This document shows positions 34,993 to 43,119 of a stretch of DNA of 43,675 nucleotides, piece by piece. The DNA comes from an uncultured Alphaproteobacteria bacterium. Lineage in GTDB: Bacteria; Pseudomonadota; Alphaproteobacteria; HIMB59; GCA-002718135. A program made the translations under genes and the position numbers. The DNA lies in contig CACIED010000009.1 in the NCBI GenBank assembly GCA_902585605.1, positions 1-43,675 of the forward strand, in the 5' to 3' direction. Each line of letters begins with the position of its first letter. Within the stretch, counting starts at the first letter, position 1. Below the pieces are notes generated by a model. It was not told the DNA's origin. It was given only the letters and a program-made list of their open reading frames with translations, and did no database searches.

Positions 34993-35873
34993 TAGTTTGC
35001 TGCGTATTTATTTCTTAAATAAAATTCATAAAATGCCCACGGGGCGAGTATACATACAACAGAAATAAACATGATTATTGATGCTGCAAATGCTTGTCCC
35101 AAATTAGCTCTACTAAAAAAATTTTCCATAACGTACATAGCTGGTGTAGTTGTTGCATAACCAGGACCACCAGATGTTAAAGCTAAAATTAAATCATAAA
35201 CTTTAACTACTCCAGCAGCAATTAGAACTATTGCTGTAACAACCATTGGTCTAAGCATTGGTAGAATTACAAATAAATAAGATTTCCACTTTGCTACTCC
35301 TTCAATACTTAATGATTTCCAAATATCTTCATCGATACCTCTGAGGCCTGCCAACATTAAAACCATCACAAACCCTGCACCCTGCCAAACAGCTGCAATA
35401 CAAACTGCATAGATTGCTAAATCTCTATTAACTAACCAGTCAAGTTCAAACCAAGAGAAACCCCACATATGCATTGAATTTTCTAATCCAAAGGTTGGAT
35501 TTAGAACCCATTTCCAGACTAAACCTGTTACAACAAAAGACATTGCATAAGGATATAAAAAAATAGTTCTAAATAGACTTTCTCCTCTAATTTTTTGATC
35601 AATCAGGACCGCAAGAAGAAAACCAATGATTAGACATCCAATAGTAAATACAAAACCGTAGATAAAAATATTTTCAACTGCAACATCCCATTTTCTTTGT
35701 TTAAATAATCTTTCATATTGATCAAAACCTACAAAATTTGTCACAGGAATTAATTTAGAATTAGTAAGAGAATAAATAAATGAATAAATTATACATCCTA
35801 CAAATACTGTTAAAGATATTATAATCATAGGAAGTAATGCAATCATTGATGCAATATTTCTAAACAAAGGCAT
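34992..35873 (-). CDS. gtsB: Sugar ABC transporter permease, MalF/GtsB type
   Basis: The 293-residue protein has six predicted helices and the binding-protein-dependent permease core. It resembles, from memory, Pseudomonas GtsB: VGFDQYERLF, DQKIRGESLFRTIFLYP, VVTGLVWKWVLNP, ELDWLVNRD, VWQGAGFVMVLMLAGLRGID and LTSGGPGYATTTPAMYV. The EAA loop region is SIEGVAKWKSYLFVILPMLRP. With GtsC it forms the channel. It lies 54 bases after the binding-protein gene, with a strong hairpin in between. Confidence 0.9.
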   Translation of the reverse strand: MPLFRNIASMIALLPMIIISLTVFVGCIIYSFIYSLTNSKLIPVTNFVGFDQYERLFKQRKWDVAVENIFIYGFVFTIGCLIIGFLLAVLIDQKIRGESLFRTIFLYPYAMSFVVTGLVWKWVLNPTFGLENSMHMWGFSWFELDWLVNRDLAIYAVCIAAVWQGAGFVMVLMLAGLRGIDEDIWKSLSIEGVAKWKSYLFVILPMLRPMVVTAIVLIAAGVVKVYDLILALTSGGPGYATTTPAMYVMENFFSRANLGQAFAASIIMFISVVCILAPWAFYEFYLRNKYAAN

Positions 35874-35890
35874 AAATTTTTTTGTATAAT

Positions 35891-35914
35891 TAGGGCAGGT
35901 TGAAACCTGCCCTA
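35891..35914 (-). terminator. Hairpin between binding-protein and permease genes
   Basis: A perfect inverted repeat (arms about 35891-35901 and 35904-35914, core AGGGCAGGTT/AACCTGCCCT) lies 13 bases after the binding-protein stop. On the minus strand it is followed by only a weak U-tract, so it looks more like an mRNA-stabilising or partial-termination hairpin than a full terminator. It is by far the most GC-rich stretch nearby. Confidence 0.75.
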
Positions 35915-35927
35915 AAATAGTTATAAA

Positions 35928-37172
35928 TTATAGACCACTTGTTAAAACACCCTCAAGATCGTCCATCACTTGAGCGACAGTGTAATTAGGATCATTTCTG
36001 AATTCAGAAATGATATCATCCCAAGCACTCGTAAACGCAGGCGTGTTCCAATCATCGCTTTCTCTCATAATTGCATCAGGATTTTGAATTAAATCTAAGC
36101 CCATTTGCATACAAGCATCAGCTGCAGAAGTATCAACGTCTAGTCTCATTGGAAGAGAACCCTTGGCATTGTTAAACTTGGCTTGAACTGTTGGATCAAC
36201 CATCATGCTTGCCATAGCTAATTGTACTTCTTTTACTTTTGGATCATCATTTTTAGGGAAAACAAAAACGTCACCACCAAGTGCAACATATTTTTCTTTT
36301 CCTGGAATAACACAAGAATAATCAACCATAGCTTCTTTTCCAGCTACAGCAAATTCACCTCTTGCCCAGTCACCCATTACTTGCATCGCAGCTTTACCTT
36401 CGATGACCATTGCTGTTGTATCATTCCATAATCTTCCCGGTGAACCTTCGTCAGTAAATGTATTTAGTTCTCTGAAAGTATTTAATACTGATTCAAATCT
36501 ACCATCTCTAAATGCGTCAACATCTTTATCTCTATAAATAGATTGCATTAGAGGGAACCCCATAATAGAAGATGCAACAACATCAAACATTCCTGACTCT
36601 TGCCAACCTTGTCCACCAAGTGCTAGAGGAATAATTCCTGCATCTTGTATAGTTGGAGCACCAGCTAAAAATTCTTCAAATGTTTGAGGAACTGGAAGAC
36701 CAACTTGTTTGTATACGTCGTTGTTAATCCACATCCATTGCCAACTGTGAATGTTTACTGGTACACAATAAAATTCACCCTCAAATTCGCACGTTTCAAT
36801 TAGTTCAGGCGGATAAATAAAATCTCTCCATCCTTCAGCAGATGCTACTTCTTCAAGTGATTGAAGTAAACCTTGCTCAACTAAGTCTACGAATTGTTTT
36901 GAAATATTAAACTGTGCAGCAGTCGGTGGATTTCCACCAATAATTCTGTTTACAGTTGTTCCTCTTGCATTGTCACCACCAGTGATAGCAGTATCAATCC
37001 AAGTATTACCCATCTCTTGCCAAGCTTCTGCAAATTGAGAGATAGCAGCTTGTTCTCCACCAGAAGTCCACCAGTGAATAACTTCAGCTTCCATATGCCC
37101 ACCTGCTTTAGAAACATTAGTAAAAGATAGAGGTAAAAATAAAGTTAAAAGTATTGAAAAAAATTTTTTCAT
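35928..37172 (-). CDS. gtsA: Sugar-binding protein of ABC transporter (GtsA-like)
   Basis: This periplasmic receptor of 414 residues delivers sugar to the GtsB/GtsC-like permeases. It has a signal peptide (about 1-23, ending VSKA), then blocks I recall from Pseudomonas GtsA and related glucose/mannose binding proteins. These are VIHWWTSGGEQAA, GGNPPTAAQF, VPVNIHSWQWMWINNDVY, LGGQGWQESGMFD, MVIEGKAAMQVMGDWARGEF and GGDVFVFPK. The HWW tryptophans and the W-Q-W-M-W segment are likely sugar-stacking residues. I chose the ATG at 37172, preceded at four bases by GGGAGG, over an ATG four codons upstream that lies before that ribosome site. The substrate is probably an aldose, but this is inference. 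Confidence 0.9.
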   Translation of the reverse strand: MKKFFSILLTLFLPLSFTNVSKAGGHMEAEVIHWWTSGGEQAAISQFAEAWQEMGNTWIDTAITGGDNARGTTVNRIIGGNPPTAAQFNISKQFVDLVEQGLLQSLEEVASAEGWRDFIYPPELIETCEFEGEFYCVPVNIHSWQWMWINNDVYKQVGLPVPQTFEEFLAGAPTIQDAGIIPLALGGQGWQESGMFDVVASSIMGFPLMQSIYRDKDVDAFRDGRFESVLNTFRELNTFTDEGSPGRLWNDTTAMVIEGKAAMQVMGDWARGEFAVAGKEAMVDYSCVIPGKEKYVALGGDVFVFPKNDDPKVKEVQLAMASMMVDPTVQAKFNNAKGSLPMRLDVDTSAADACMQMGLDLIQNPDAIMRESDDWNTPAFTSAWDDIISEFRNDPNYTVAQVMDDLEGVLTSGL

Positions 37173-37189
37173 TTTTCCTCCCATTATTA

Positions 37190-37195
37190 ATTATA
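37190..37195 (-). promoter_or_regulatory. Candidate -10 element upstream of the GtsA-like gene
   Basis: TATAAT on the minus strand lies 18 bases before the start codon; transcription would begin just before the GGGAGG site. No matching -35 is seen at 16-18 bases. A TTGACT sits further upstream (37228-37223), too far for this element. The 87-base gap between 37172 and 37260 is the likeliest internal promoter region of the island. Confidence 0.3.
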
Positions 37196-37259
37196 AGAAG
37201 ACATTGTTTATCTTATTTATAAAGTCAACATGATAAATGAGCACAATTTATTATTAAAT

Positions 37260-38219
37260 TTAAATCAGATTAAGCCAATTTATTTCCTCTTGGTTTAACT
37301 CAATATCAAGACATGGTAGAGTAGTATCTAATTCATTTATCGTTCTCGGACCTATTAGAGCAAATGAGGGAAAAGATTGACTTATTGTCCAGCTAGCAGC
37401 AATATTATGAGCAGAACAACCTTTTTTTTCAGCTAATTCCATTGCTCTTTTTTTTCTTTCTCTATTATCTTCACTTTCATAACAACTTAAAGGCCCACTT
37501 GAATGCTCTCCTGGAGCTCTCCAGGAACTTTCATCGAGCGTAATTTTTTCTTCAATTTTTTTTGTAATCTCATCATCTAAAAAATATCCTCGTGCTTGAC
37601 TAGACCATGACATATGTGATTTTTTTGTATGATCTAAATAACTAAGTATATCATCTTCATTTGATGAAAGACAACCACTCCAAAGTGGGTTTATCATTTT
37701 TGCTAATGCAAGGTTATTATTCAATATAGACATTTCATTTTTGTTATTATTTTTTGCCCATTCATTTGCTTTTTTAAAACGATCTAAGGTCCAATTTGAT
37801 CCTCCAAATATTTTTATTCTACCTTTATCTTTTTCTTGATTTAGTACATCTACAAATTCATCAACATTGTATTCATCATTATCTCTATGCATAATGTATA
37901 TATCAACGTAATCAGTGTTCATCCTTTCTAATGACTCGTTTAATTGAGATGTAATTGCTTCAGGATTACAATTAGGAGTATGTGCACCTTTTCCTAAGAT
38001 AACGATTTGTTCTCTAATATTATTTTGCTTTAACCATTCACCAAAAACTTTCTCGTGATTTCCTCCTCCATATGTGTATGCTGTATCAAAAATATTTCCT
38101 CCAACATCAATCCAATGATCCCATAATTTTGATGCTTCATTTAAATCATTTTGATTATCAACACCCATAACAAGTTTTGATATTTTTTTATTTACACCTT
38201 CTATTTGTCCATATTTCAT
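37260..38219 (-). CDS. Aldo/keto reductase
   Basis: The 319-residue protein is a TIM-barrel NADP(H) oxidoreductase of the AKR superfamily. The catalytic tetrad is visible: D45 and Y50 in FDTAYTYGGG, K77 in ILGKGAH, and H111 in YIMHRDND. The cofactor-binding late region has FALIGPRTINELDTT. It resembles the group of reductases, often annotated as sugar dehydrogenases/epimerase-like, that act on hydroxyl/keto groups of sugars. It overlaps the upstream Gfo/Idh/MocA gene by four bases, so the two are translated together and probably act on related compounds. Specific substrate unknown. Confidence 0.9.
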   Translation of the reverse strand: MKYGQIEGVNKKISKLVMGVDNQNDLNEASKLWDHWIDVGGNIFDTAYTYGGGNHEKVFGEWLKQNNIREQIVILGKGAHTPNCNPEAITSQLNESLERMNTDYVDIYIMHRDNDEYNVDEFVDVLNQEKDKGRIKIFGGSNWTLDRFKKANEWAKNNNKNEMSILNNNLALAKMINPLWSGCLSSNEDDILSYLDHTKKSHMSWSSQARGYFLDDEITKKIEEKITLDESSWRAPGEHSSGPLSCYESEDNRERKKRAMELAEKKGCSAHNIAASWTISQSFPSFALIGPRTINELDTTLPCLDIELNQEEINWLNLI

Positions 38220-39259
38220 ATTTCATCCTGTGGTAGTTTATAATTTATCATATCTCTCCATGTATCAAGAGCTTTAAGATTCCCCAAGGTATCTTCCCAA
38301 GTCATTGCAGGGTGAGGAGGTTGTATTTTTTCCTTAGCAATACATTGACTTACTAATTCTGCTTCAAAGAAAAAAAGATGCTCTGGGCCTTTAAGATCAA
38401 TAACTTCTTCCTGACTATTTTTATTTATTATTATTTTTGCATGATAAGGACCGCCATTTCTTCCAGGCATCCATGGATCAGGTAATTCAATTGTACCTTC
38501 TGAACCTGAAATAATAGCATTATTTTTCATGTTCTCTCTTATAGCAGTTGAAACTTTTGCTTTAATTCCATTTTTAAATTCTAAATTTGCGTGAGCAACT
38601 TCATCAACCCCTGTATCTCCTATTCTACCTTCAGCATTTATAAATTTTGGTTCTAAAAATTTTTCACCAGTCGCAGCGCCTGAGATTAATCTTGAAAATG
38701 AAATAGGGTATAGGCCAACATCTAATATAGCACCGCCAGTTAATTCCTTATTAAAAATACGTGATTCAGGAATTGTTTTACCTGTATCATAACCAAAAGA
38801 AGTTTCGATAGATTCAATTTCACCAATAGTTTTATTTTTTATTATCTCTAAAAGTTTTGGAATTTGTGGATGACAACGATACATAAAGCCTTCCATATAA
38901 AAGACTCCAGCTTCTTTTACAGCTTCAATAATCTTTTTTCCTTCATTTAGATTAACAGCTCCAGGTTTTTCACAAAGAACATGTTTACCTTTACCTGCGG
39001 CTTTAATTGTCCATTCAGCATGTAAATTATGTGGTGTAGAGATATATATTGCATCAATATGCTCTGAATTGATTATGCTTTCATAAGAATCAAATCTAAA
39101 GTCAGAATGAATATCATATTTATCACCAAAGTTTTTTCGACGATCTTCACTCTTACTTGCTATACTTACTAATTGTCCAGAGTAAGAACCTTTTAAGCCA
39201 TCTGCAAAATTATTTGCTATATTTCCAGGGCCAATTATACCCCATTTTATTTTTTCCAT
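38216..39259 (-). CDS. Gfo/Idh/MocA family oxidoreductase
   Basis: The 347-residue enzyme has the Rossmann loop GIIGPGNIANNF (7-18), EKPGAVN with the cofactor-site E97-K98-P99, the MEGFMYRCHPQ segment, and GGAILDVGLYPISF with the catalytic-site D-x-G-x-Y. The pattern is of the trans-1,2-dihydrodiol/xylose dehydrogenase-like branch. It differs from the Gfo-type protein at 31138-32262, so the island has two distinct dehydrogenases. It follows the PhyH-like gene by one base and overlaps the aldo/keto reductase by four. Confidence 0.9.
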   Translation of the reverse strand: MEKIKWGIIGPGNIANNFADGLKGSYSGQLVSIASKSEDRRKNFGDKYDIHSDFRFDSYESIINSEHIDAIYISTPHNLHAEWTIKAAGKGKHVLCEKPGAVNLNEGKKIIEAVKEAGVFYMEGFMYRCHPQIPKLLEIIKNKTIGEIESIETSFGYDTGKTIPESRIFNKELTGGAILDVGLYPISFSRLISGAATGEKFLEPKFINAEGRIGDTGVDEVAHANLEFKNGIKAKVSTAIRENMKNNAIISGSEGTIELPDPWMPGRNGGPYHAKIIINKNSQEEVIDLKGPEHLFFFEAELVSQCIAKEKIQPPHPAMTWEDTLGNLKALDTWRDMINYKLPQDEI

Positions 39260-39260
39260 T

Positions 39261-40094
39261 TTATTTATTATCTGGTGTTAACACATTTTGATGAGGCATT
39301 ACTATTTTTTGTTGGAATTTTGAAAGTCTGGATAAAAGTTGTTTCGATGGTCTGTAAGGGTGTCTAAAGAAACCCCAAGAAGGGCCATATCTATATACGA
39401 CAATTCTTCTTTCACCTTTATTAATTCTTTTTGCTGAACCATGACAAAGAGAGTCAACAAATACTAAGCCATCACCAGCTTTCATATAAACTTCTTTAGC
39501 TGAGGTCATGCCTTCAGCTGATGATACTTTTCCACCTTTTAACATTTTATTATTTTTAAATTCAGGATGTTGAATATTAGACTTATGAGATGCAGGAATG
39601 ATAACAGTACCTCCATCGCCTGGGCCAATATCTTTAAGAGCAAGTAGAATATTGACTTGTGAGCAATGAAATTTACCCTCTTGATATCTATAGTGATTTC
39701 TTTGTAATCCCTCAGGATTACCAGAATGAATTCCAATAGCTTCACCAGGCCCTCGAATGTTAGCAAAATTTTCATCTATAAACAAAGGACCATGATGTTG
39801 ATCAAAGGTGCCTTTTCCACCAACAAAATGCATCATATGATTTATCCAGGATGGATGATCAATTAAATTTTCGAATGGCTTTCCAGCTTCATAAATTTGT
39901 TGCAAGTTTAAACCTTCTTTGCCACCATAGTTATGTCCATGAACATAACCTGCCCACTCTTTGTTTTTAATATTTTTTAATTTATCTAATATTTTGTTAA
40001 GATCTCTCAATTCTTTTTTATTCAAAGCATTTTTAATTATTATATATCCATTAAGATCAAATAAATATTCATCAAGTTTTGAAACTTTTTTCAT
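39261..40094 (-). CDS. PhyH-family oxygenase-like protein with HxG site
   Basis: The 277-residue protein has the jelly-roll pattern of phytanoyl-CoA dioxygenase-like Fe(II)/2-oxoglutarate enzymes. Supporting blocks are LFDLNGYIIIKNAL at the N-terminus, ALKDIGPGDGGTVIIPASHKSN in the middle, and GDGLVFVDSLCHGSAKR with the distal metal histidine H218. Next is GERRIVVYRYG with R229/R230 for 2-oxoglutarate. At the proximal site, where H-x-D is expected, there is H123-S-G125. Spacing to the ASHK block (about 47) and to H218 (95) matches the human enzyme, so the Asp is truly absent. It sits in a sugar-catabolic operon 45 bases after the aldolase gene. The family is confident; the reaction is unknown. 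Confidence 0.82.
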   Translation of the reverse strand: MKKVSKLDEYLFDLNGYIIIKNALNKKELRDLNKILDKLKNIKNKEWAGYVHGHNYGGKEGLNLQQIYEAGKPFENLIDHPSWINHMMHFVGGKGTFDQHHGPLFIDENFANIRGPGEAIGIHSGNPEGLQRNHYRYQEGKFHCSQVNILLALKDIGPGDGGTVIIPASHKSNIQHPEFKNNKMLKGGKVSSAEGMTSAKEVYMKAGDGLVFVDSLCHGSAKRINKGERRIVVYRYGPSWGFFRHPYRPSKQLLSRLSKFQQKIVMPHQNVLTPDNK

Positions 40095-40139
40095 ATTGAT
40101 ATTTTGAATTAAAAAATTATTTTTTTCAATAATTAAATA

Positions 40140-41204
40140 CTAATTAATAACTGCTTTAAATTTACCAGATTTGTATTTTTTCGCCATTTCACCCAAAGAG
40201 ATTGTGTTAATAGACGAAGCATTTCCAGCAGTTCCAAACTCCTGAAGTCTGCTTTTAACTACCTCTTTCATAGCATCTTTTGACAATAATAAATATTTTC
40301 TTGGATCAAACTCTGATGGATTTTCATCAAAATATTTTCTAACTGCTGCAGTTGCGGCTAATCGAAGATCTGTATCTACATTAACTTTTCTTACTCCATT
40401 CTTAATGCCTTCTTGAATTTCTGAAATTGGCACACCGTAAGTCTCTTTTATTTTTCCACCATATTGATTAATTGTTTTAATTAAGTCTTGAGGAACAGAA
40501 GATGAACCATGCATTACCAAATGTGTATTTGGAAGTTTAGAATGAATTTCCTTAATTCTATCTATAGCTAGTATATCACCAGTAGGAGGTCGTGAAAATT
40601 TATATGCTCCGTGACTTGTTCCTATTGCAATTGCTAATGCATCTACATTTGTTTCTTTAACGAAGTCAGATGCTTCATTTGGATCTGTTAATAATTGATC
40701 ATGATCAAGTTTACCTTCAGCACCAACACCATCTTCTTTTTCTCCAGTTCCAGTTTCTAATGAACCTAAACAACCAATTTCTCCTTCTACAGAAACACCA
40801 AGAGCGTGAGCCATATTAGTTGTTTCTTTTGTAACTCTTACATTGTAATCAAAATCAGAAGGTGTTTTTTGATCCTCTTTGAGTGATCCATCCATCATGA
40901 CTGAAGTAAACCCTAAATCTATACAAGTTGCACAATCTTTTGGTGAACCTCCATGATCTTGATGTAAAACAGTGGGGATATCTCGAAACTCACTCATTGC
41001 AGCTTCTACTAATTTTTTAACAAAAATAGGGCCAGCATATTTTCTTGCTGCACCAGAGGCTTGGAGAATTACAGGGCTATTTAATTCTTTAGCCCCTTCC
41101 ATAATAGCTCTTATTGCCTCAAGATTATTTACATTAAATGCTGGAACACCATAATTATTTTCTGCTGCATGATCCAATAGTTGTCGTAATGAAATTAATG
41201 ACAT
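40140..41204 (-). CDS. fba: Class II fructose-bisphosphate aldolase
   Basis: This zinc-dependent enzyme splits fructose 1,6-bisphosphate to triose phosphates, or runs in reverse. The 354-residue protein has [17 protein letters not shown] with catalytic D83 and zinc ligand H84, [19 protein letters not shown] with zinc ligand H198, MHGSSSVP with H232, and [11 protein letters not shown]. The pattern is that of the long (Calvin-cycle-subtype, class IIB) aldolases. It sits between a sugar importer and the PhyH-like gene, so it may be the exit of the island's pathway to glycolysis. A TATAAT on the minus strand (41228-41223) lies about 20 bases before the start; no good -35 is seen. Confidence 0.93.
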   Translation of the reverse strand: MSLISLRQLLDHAAENNYGVPAFNVNNLEAIRAIMEGAKELNSPVILQASGAARKYAGPIFVKKLVEAAMSEFRDIPTVLHQDHGGSPKDCATCIDLGFTSVMMDGSLKEDQKTPSDFDYNVRVTKETTNMAHALGVSVEGEIGCLGSLETGTGEKEDGVGAEGKLDHDQLLTDPNEASDFVKETNVDALAIAIGTSHGAYKFSRPPTGDILAIDRIKEIHSKLPNTHLVMHGSSSVPQDLIKTINQYGGKIKETYGVPISEIQEGIKNGVRKVNVDTDLRLAATAAVRKYFDENPSEFDPRKYLLLSKDAMKEVVKSRLQEFGTAGNASSINTISLGEMAKKYKSGKFKAVIN

Positions 41205-41288
41205 TTACATTTCTAATTAAACATTATAAAAATTAATTCAATGAAACAGTGAAAAAAATTGAAAGTATTCAATTAATTTACAAAAACC

Positions 41289-42140
41289 TTATCCCTTTAC
41301 TGCACCAAAAGTAAGTCCGTTTATAAAATGTCTTTGCATTAAAAAAAACATTATGACTGGTGGCAATGCAGCAATGACTGAACCTGCAGAAATTAAATTA
41401 TAGTTTGCAACCCATTGACCTCTCATATTATCTAATCCTACAGTGACTGGTTTAACGCCATCTCCTTGAGATAAAATCAAAGCCCAAAAATAATCGTTCC
41501 AAATAAAAGTAAATTCAAGCACTCCAAGTGCCGCAAGAGCTGGTACAATAAGTGGTAAAATAATTTTTCTATAAATCATCCATTCAGTGGCTCCATCTGC
41601 TCTTGCAGCTTCAATTAACTCAAATGGTAATTCTTTTATAAAATTTCTCAAAAAAAATGTACAAAAACCAGTTTGAAATGCAATATGAAATATAATTAAT
41701 CCATAATAGGTATTATAAATGCCAAGATCTACAGTCAACCCTCTAACTGGTATCATTAAGATCTGAAAAGGGACAAAGTTACCCGCAATAAACATACAGA
41801 AAAGTAAAATATTTAATTTAAATCTGTGCATTGCTAAAGAGAACCCAGCCATGGAACTCAAAAGCAAAGTTCCAAAAACTGTAGGTAAGGTAATAATCAT
41901 ACTGTTTAAAAAATATCTAGCCATTCTCCCATCTTCAAAAATTGCTGAATAATTTTCAATTGCTGCAATGTCTTTTGGCCAACCCCAATAATTACCCGCT
42001 AGAATATCGTCATATGTTCTTATTGATGTTAGCATTACTGCTATCAGGGGCATTAGCCATATAAATAATGTTACTATTAATGCCACCCTGTATAAAATGT
42101 TTACAGGGATTGAATATTTCTGAATAGGTGTTGGAAACAT
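41289..42140 (-). CDS. Sugar ABC transporter permease, MalG type (second importer)
   Basis: The 283-residue inner-membrane protein has six predicted helices, the EAA loop IEAARADGATEWMIYRKIILP, and ends FINGLTFGAVKG as MalG-type CUT1 permeases do. Other family blocks are LAMHRFKLNILLFCMFI, GNFVPFQILMIP and FIWNDYFWALILS. It is clearly different from the permease at 34111-34992, so this is a second importer. It overlaps the partner permease by one base. No ATPase follows; the next gene, after 84 bases with only weak AT-rich dyads, is the aldolase. Confidence 0.92.
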   Translation of the reverse strand: MFPTPIQKYSIPVNILYRVALIVTLFIWLMPLIAVMLTSIRTYDDILAGNYWGWPKDIAAIENYSAIFEDGRMARYFLNSMIITLPTVFGTLLLSSMAGFSLAMHRFKLNILLFCMFIAGNFVPFQILMIPVRGLTVDLGIYNTYYGLIIFHIAFQTGFCTFFLRNFIKELPFELIEAARADGATEWMIYRKIILPLIVPALAALGVLEFTFIWNDYFWALILSQGDGVKPVTVGLDNMRGQWVANYNLISAGSVIAALPPVIMFFLMQRHFINGLTFGAVKG

Positions 42141-43057
42141 TATTTTTCAGTACTTTCGCGCTTAAATAATCTATACAAAAACCAAGCAATATAAATATCC
42201 ATTAAAATGAATAGTATTACTGCTGTGGATGCTCCATAACCCATTCTAAAATTAAAAAGTGAATCCTCATACATTTTATATGCTAGAACATTTGTACTTC
42301 CCCAAGGGCCACCACCAGTCATGACTGCAATTAAATCAAAACTTCTCAATGCTCCTACAATTGTTACAACTACTGCAATTAAAGTTGCCGGCCTTAATTG
42401 TGGTAGAATTATATTCCAAAACATTGTGAAACCTGAAGCACCATCAATTCGACCAGCTTCAATCATGTCCTTACTTACTGCAGTCAGACCAGTAATATAA
42501 ATGATCATTGTGTAAGCAATTCCAGGAAATAATGAAGCTACTATAATACCGTATGTAGCATAATTTTCATCTGATAAAATTGGAAAAGGTTCCATGCCAA
42601 AAAAACCTAATAAGTAGGTTAAAGAACCATACTTAGGATTATAGAACCAAGTAAAAACTATACCTATAACAACAGCATTAATTACAAAAGGAAAATAAAA
42701 GAACGACTTAACCCATCTTATACCAAGTATTTGTTGGTTTAAAAATAAAGCTAATAGAATTCCAAATGGTATTGCTATTAAGCTAAAGAAAAACCATTTT
42801 ATATTATTAAAAACAGATACATAAAACTCATCATCATTAGTGAATAAATAAATATAATTATCTAGACCTACCCATTTAAAGTTTTTCAAATTTCCTTCAT
42901 CATCTACAGCGTATCTATTTACACCAGACCATTCATGAAAACTTACCCAAATAGAATCGGCAATTGGATAAATTACAAATATTAGAAATAAACCTACAGC
43001 AGGCGCAAGAAAAAGAAAAGGTGCTAATTTTAACTGATTACGTTCCCAAAAAGTCAT
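42140..43057 (-). CDS. Sugar ABC transporter permease, MalF type (second importer)
   Basis: The 305-residue protein has six predicted helices and the CUT1 MalF-type pattern: LAPFLFLAPAVGLFLIFVIYP, WVGLDNYIYLF, LALFLNQQI, SFFYFPFVINAVVIGIVFTW, the EAA loop IEAGRIDGASGFTMFWNIILP, and VMTGGGPWGSTNVLAY. A short cytoplasmic C-terminus (RLFKRESTEK) follows the last helix. It is 62 bases after the binding-protein gene, with a GC-rich hairpin in the gap, and forms the channel with the permease that overlaps it. Confidence 0.92.
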   Translation of the reverse strand: MTFWERNQLKLAPFLFLAPAVGLFLIFVIYPIADSIWVSFHEWSGVNRYAVDDEGNLKNFKWVGLDNYIYLFTNDDEFYVSVFNNIKWFFFSLIAIPFGILLALFLNQQILGIRWVKSFFYFPFVINAVVIGIVFTWFYNPKYGSLTYLLGFFGMEPFPILSDENYATYGIIVASLFPGIAYTMIIYITGLTAVSKDMIEAGRIDGASGFTMFWNIILPQLRPATLIAVVVTIVGALRSFDLIAVMTGGGPWGSTNVLAYKMYEDSLFNFRMGYGASTAVILFILMDIYIAWFLYRLFKRESTEK

Positions 43058-43083
43058 ATTTTCAAAATTTTTTTCATTAAAAA

Positions 43084-43108
43084 CAAGAGGCGTAAATTAC
43101 GCCTCTTG
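43084..43108 (-). terminator. Terminator-like hairpin between binding protein and permease
   Basis: A perfect 12-base inverted repeat around one base (arms 43084-43095 and 43097-43108, core CAAGAGGCGTAA) lies 11 bases after the binding-protein stop. On the minus strand the stem is followed by TTTTT, so it reads as an intrinsic terminator that may be partly read through into the permease genes. Confidence 0.8.
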
Positions 43109-43119
43109 ATTAAATTTTA

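Noticed and set aside
39539..39775. Minus-strand 78-codon ORF inside the PhyH-like gene
   Set aside because: It is in another frame of the same strand, with no motif; the PhyH frame is clearly coding.
41240..41275. Weak dyad TTGAA-N4-TTCAA upstream of the aldolase gene
   Set aside because: The arms are five bases in very AT-rich DNA, and no second copy or promoter alignment supports an operator.
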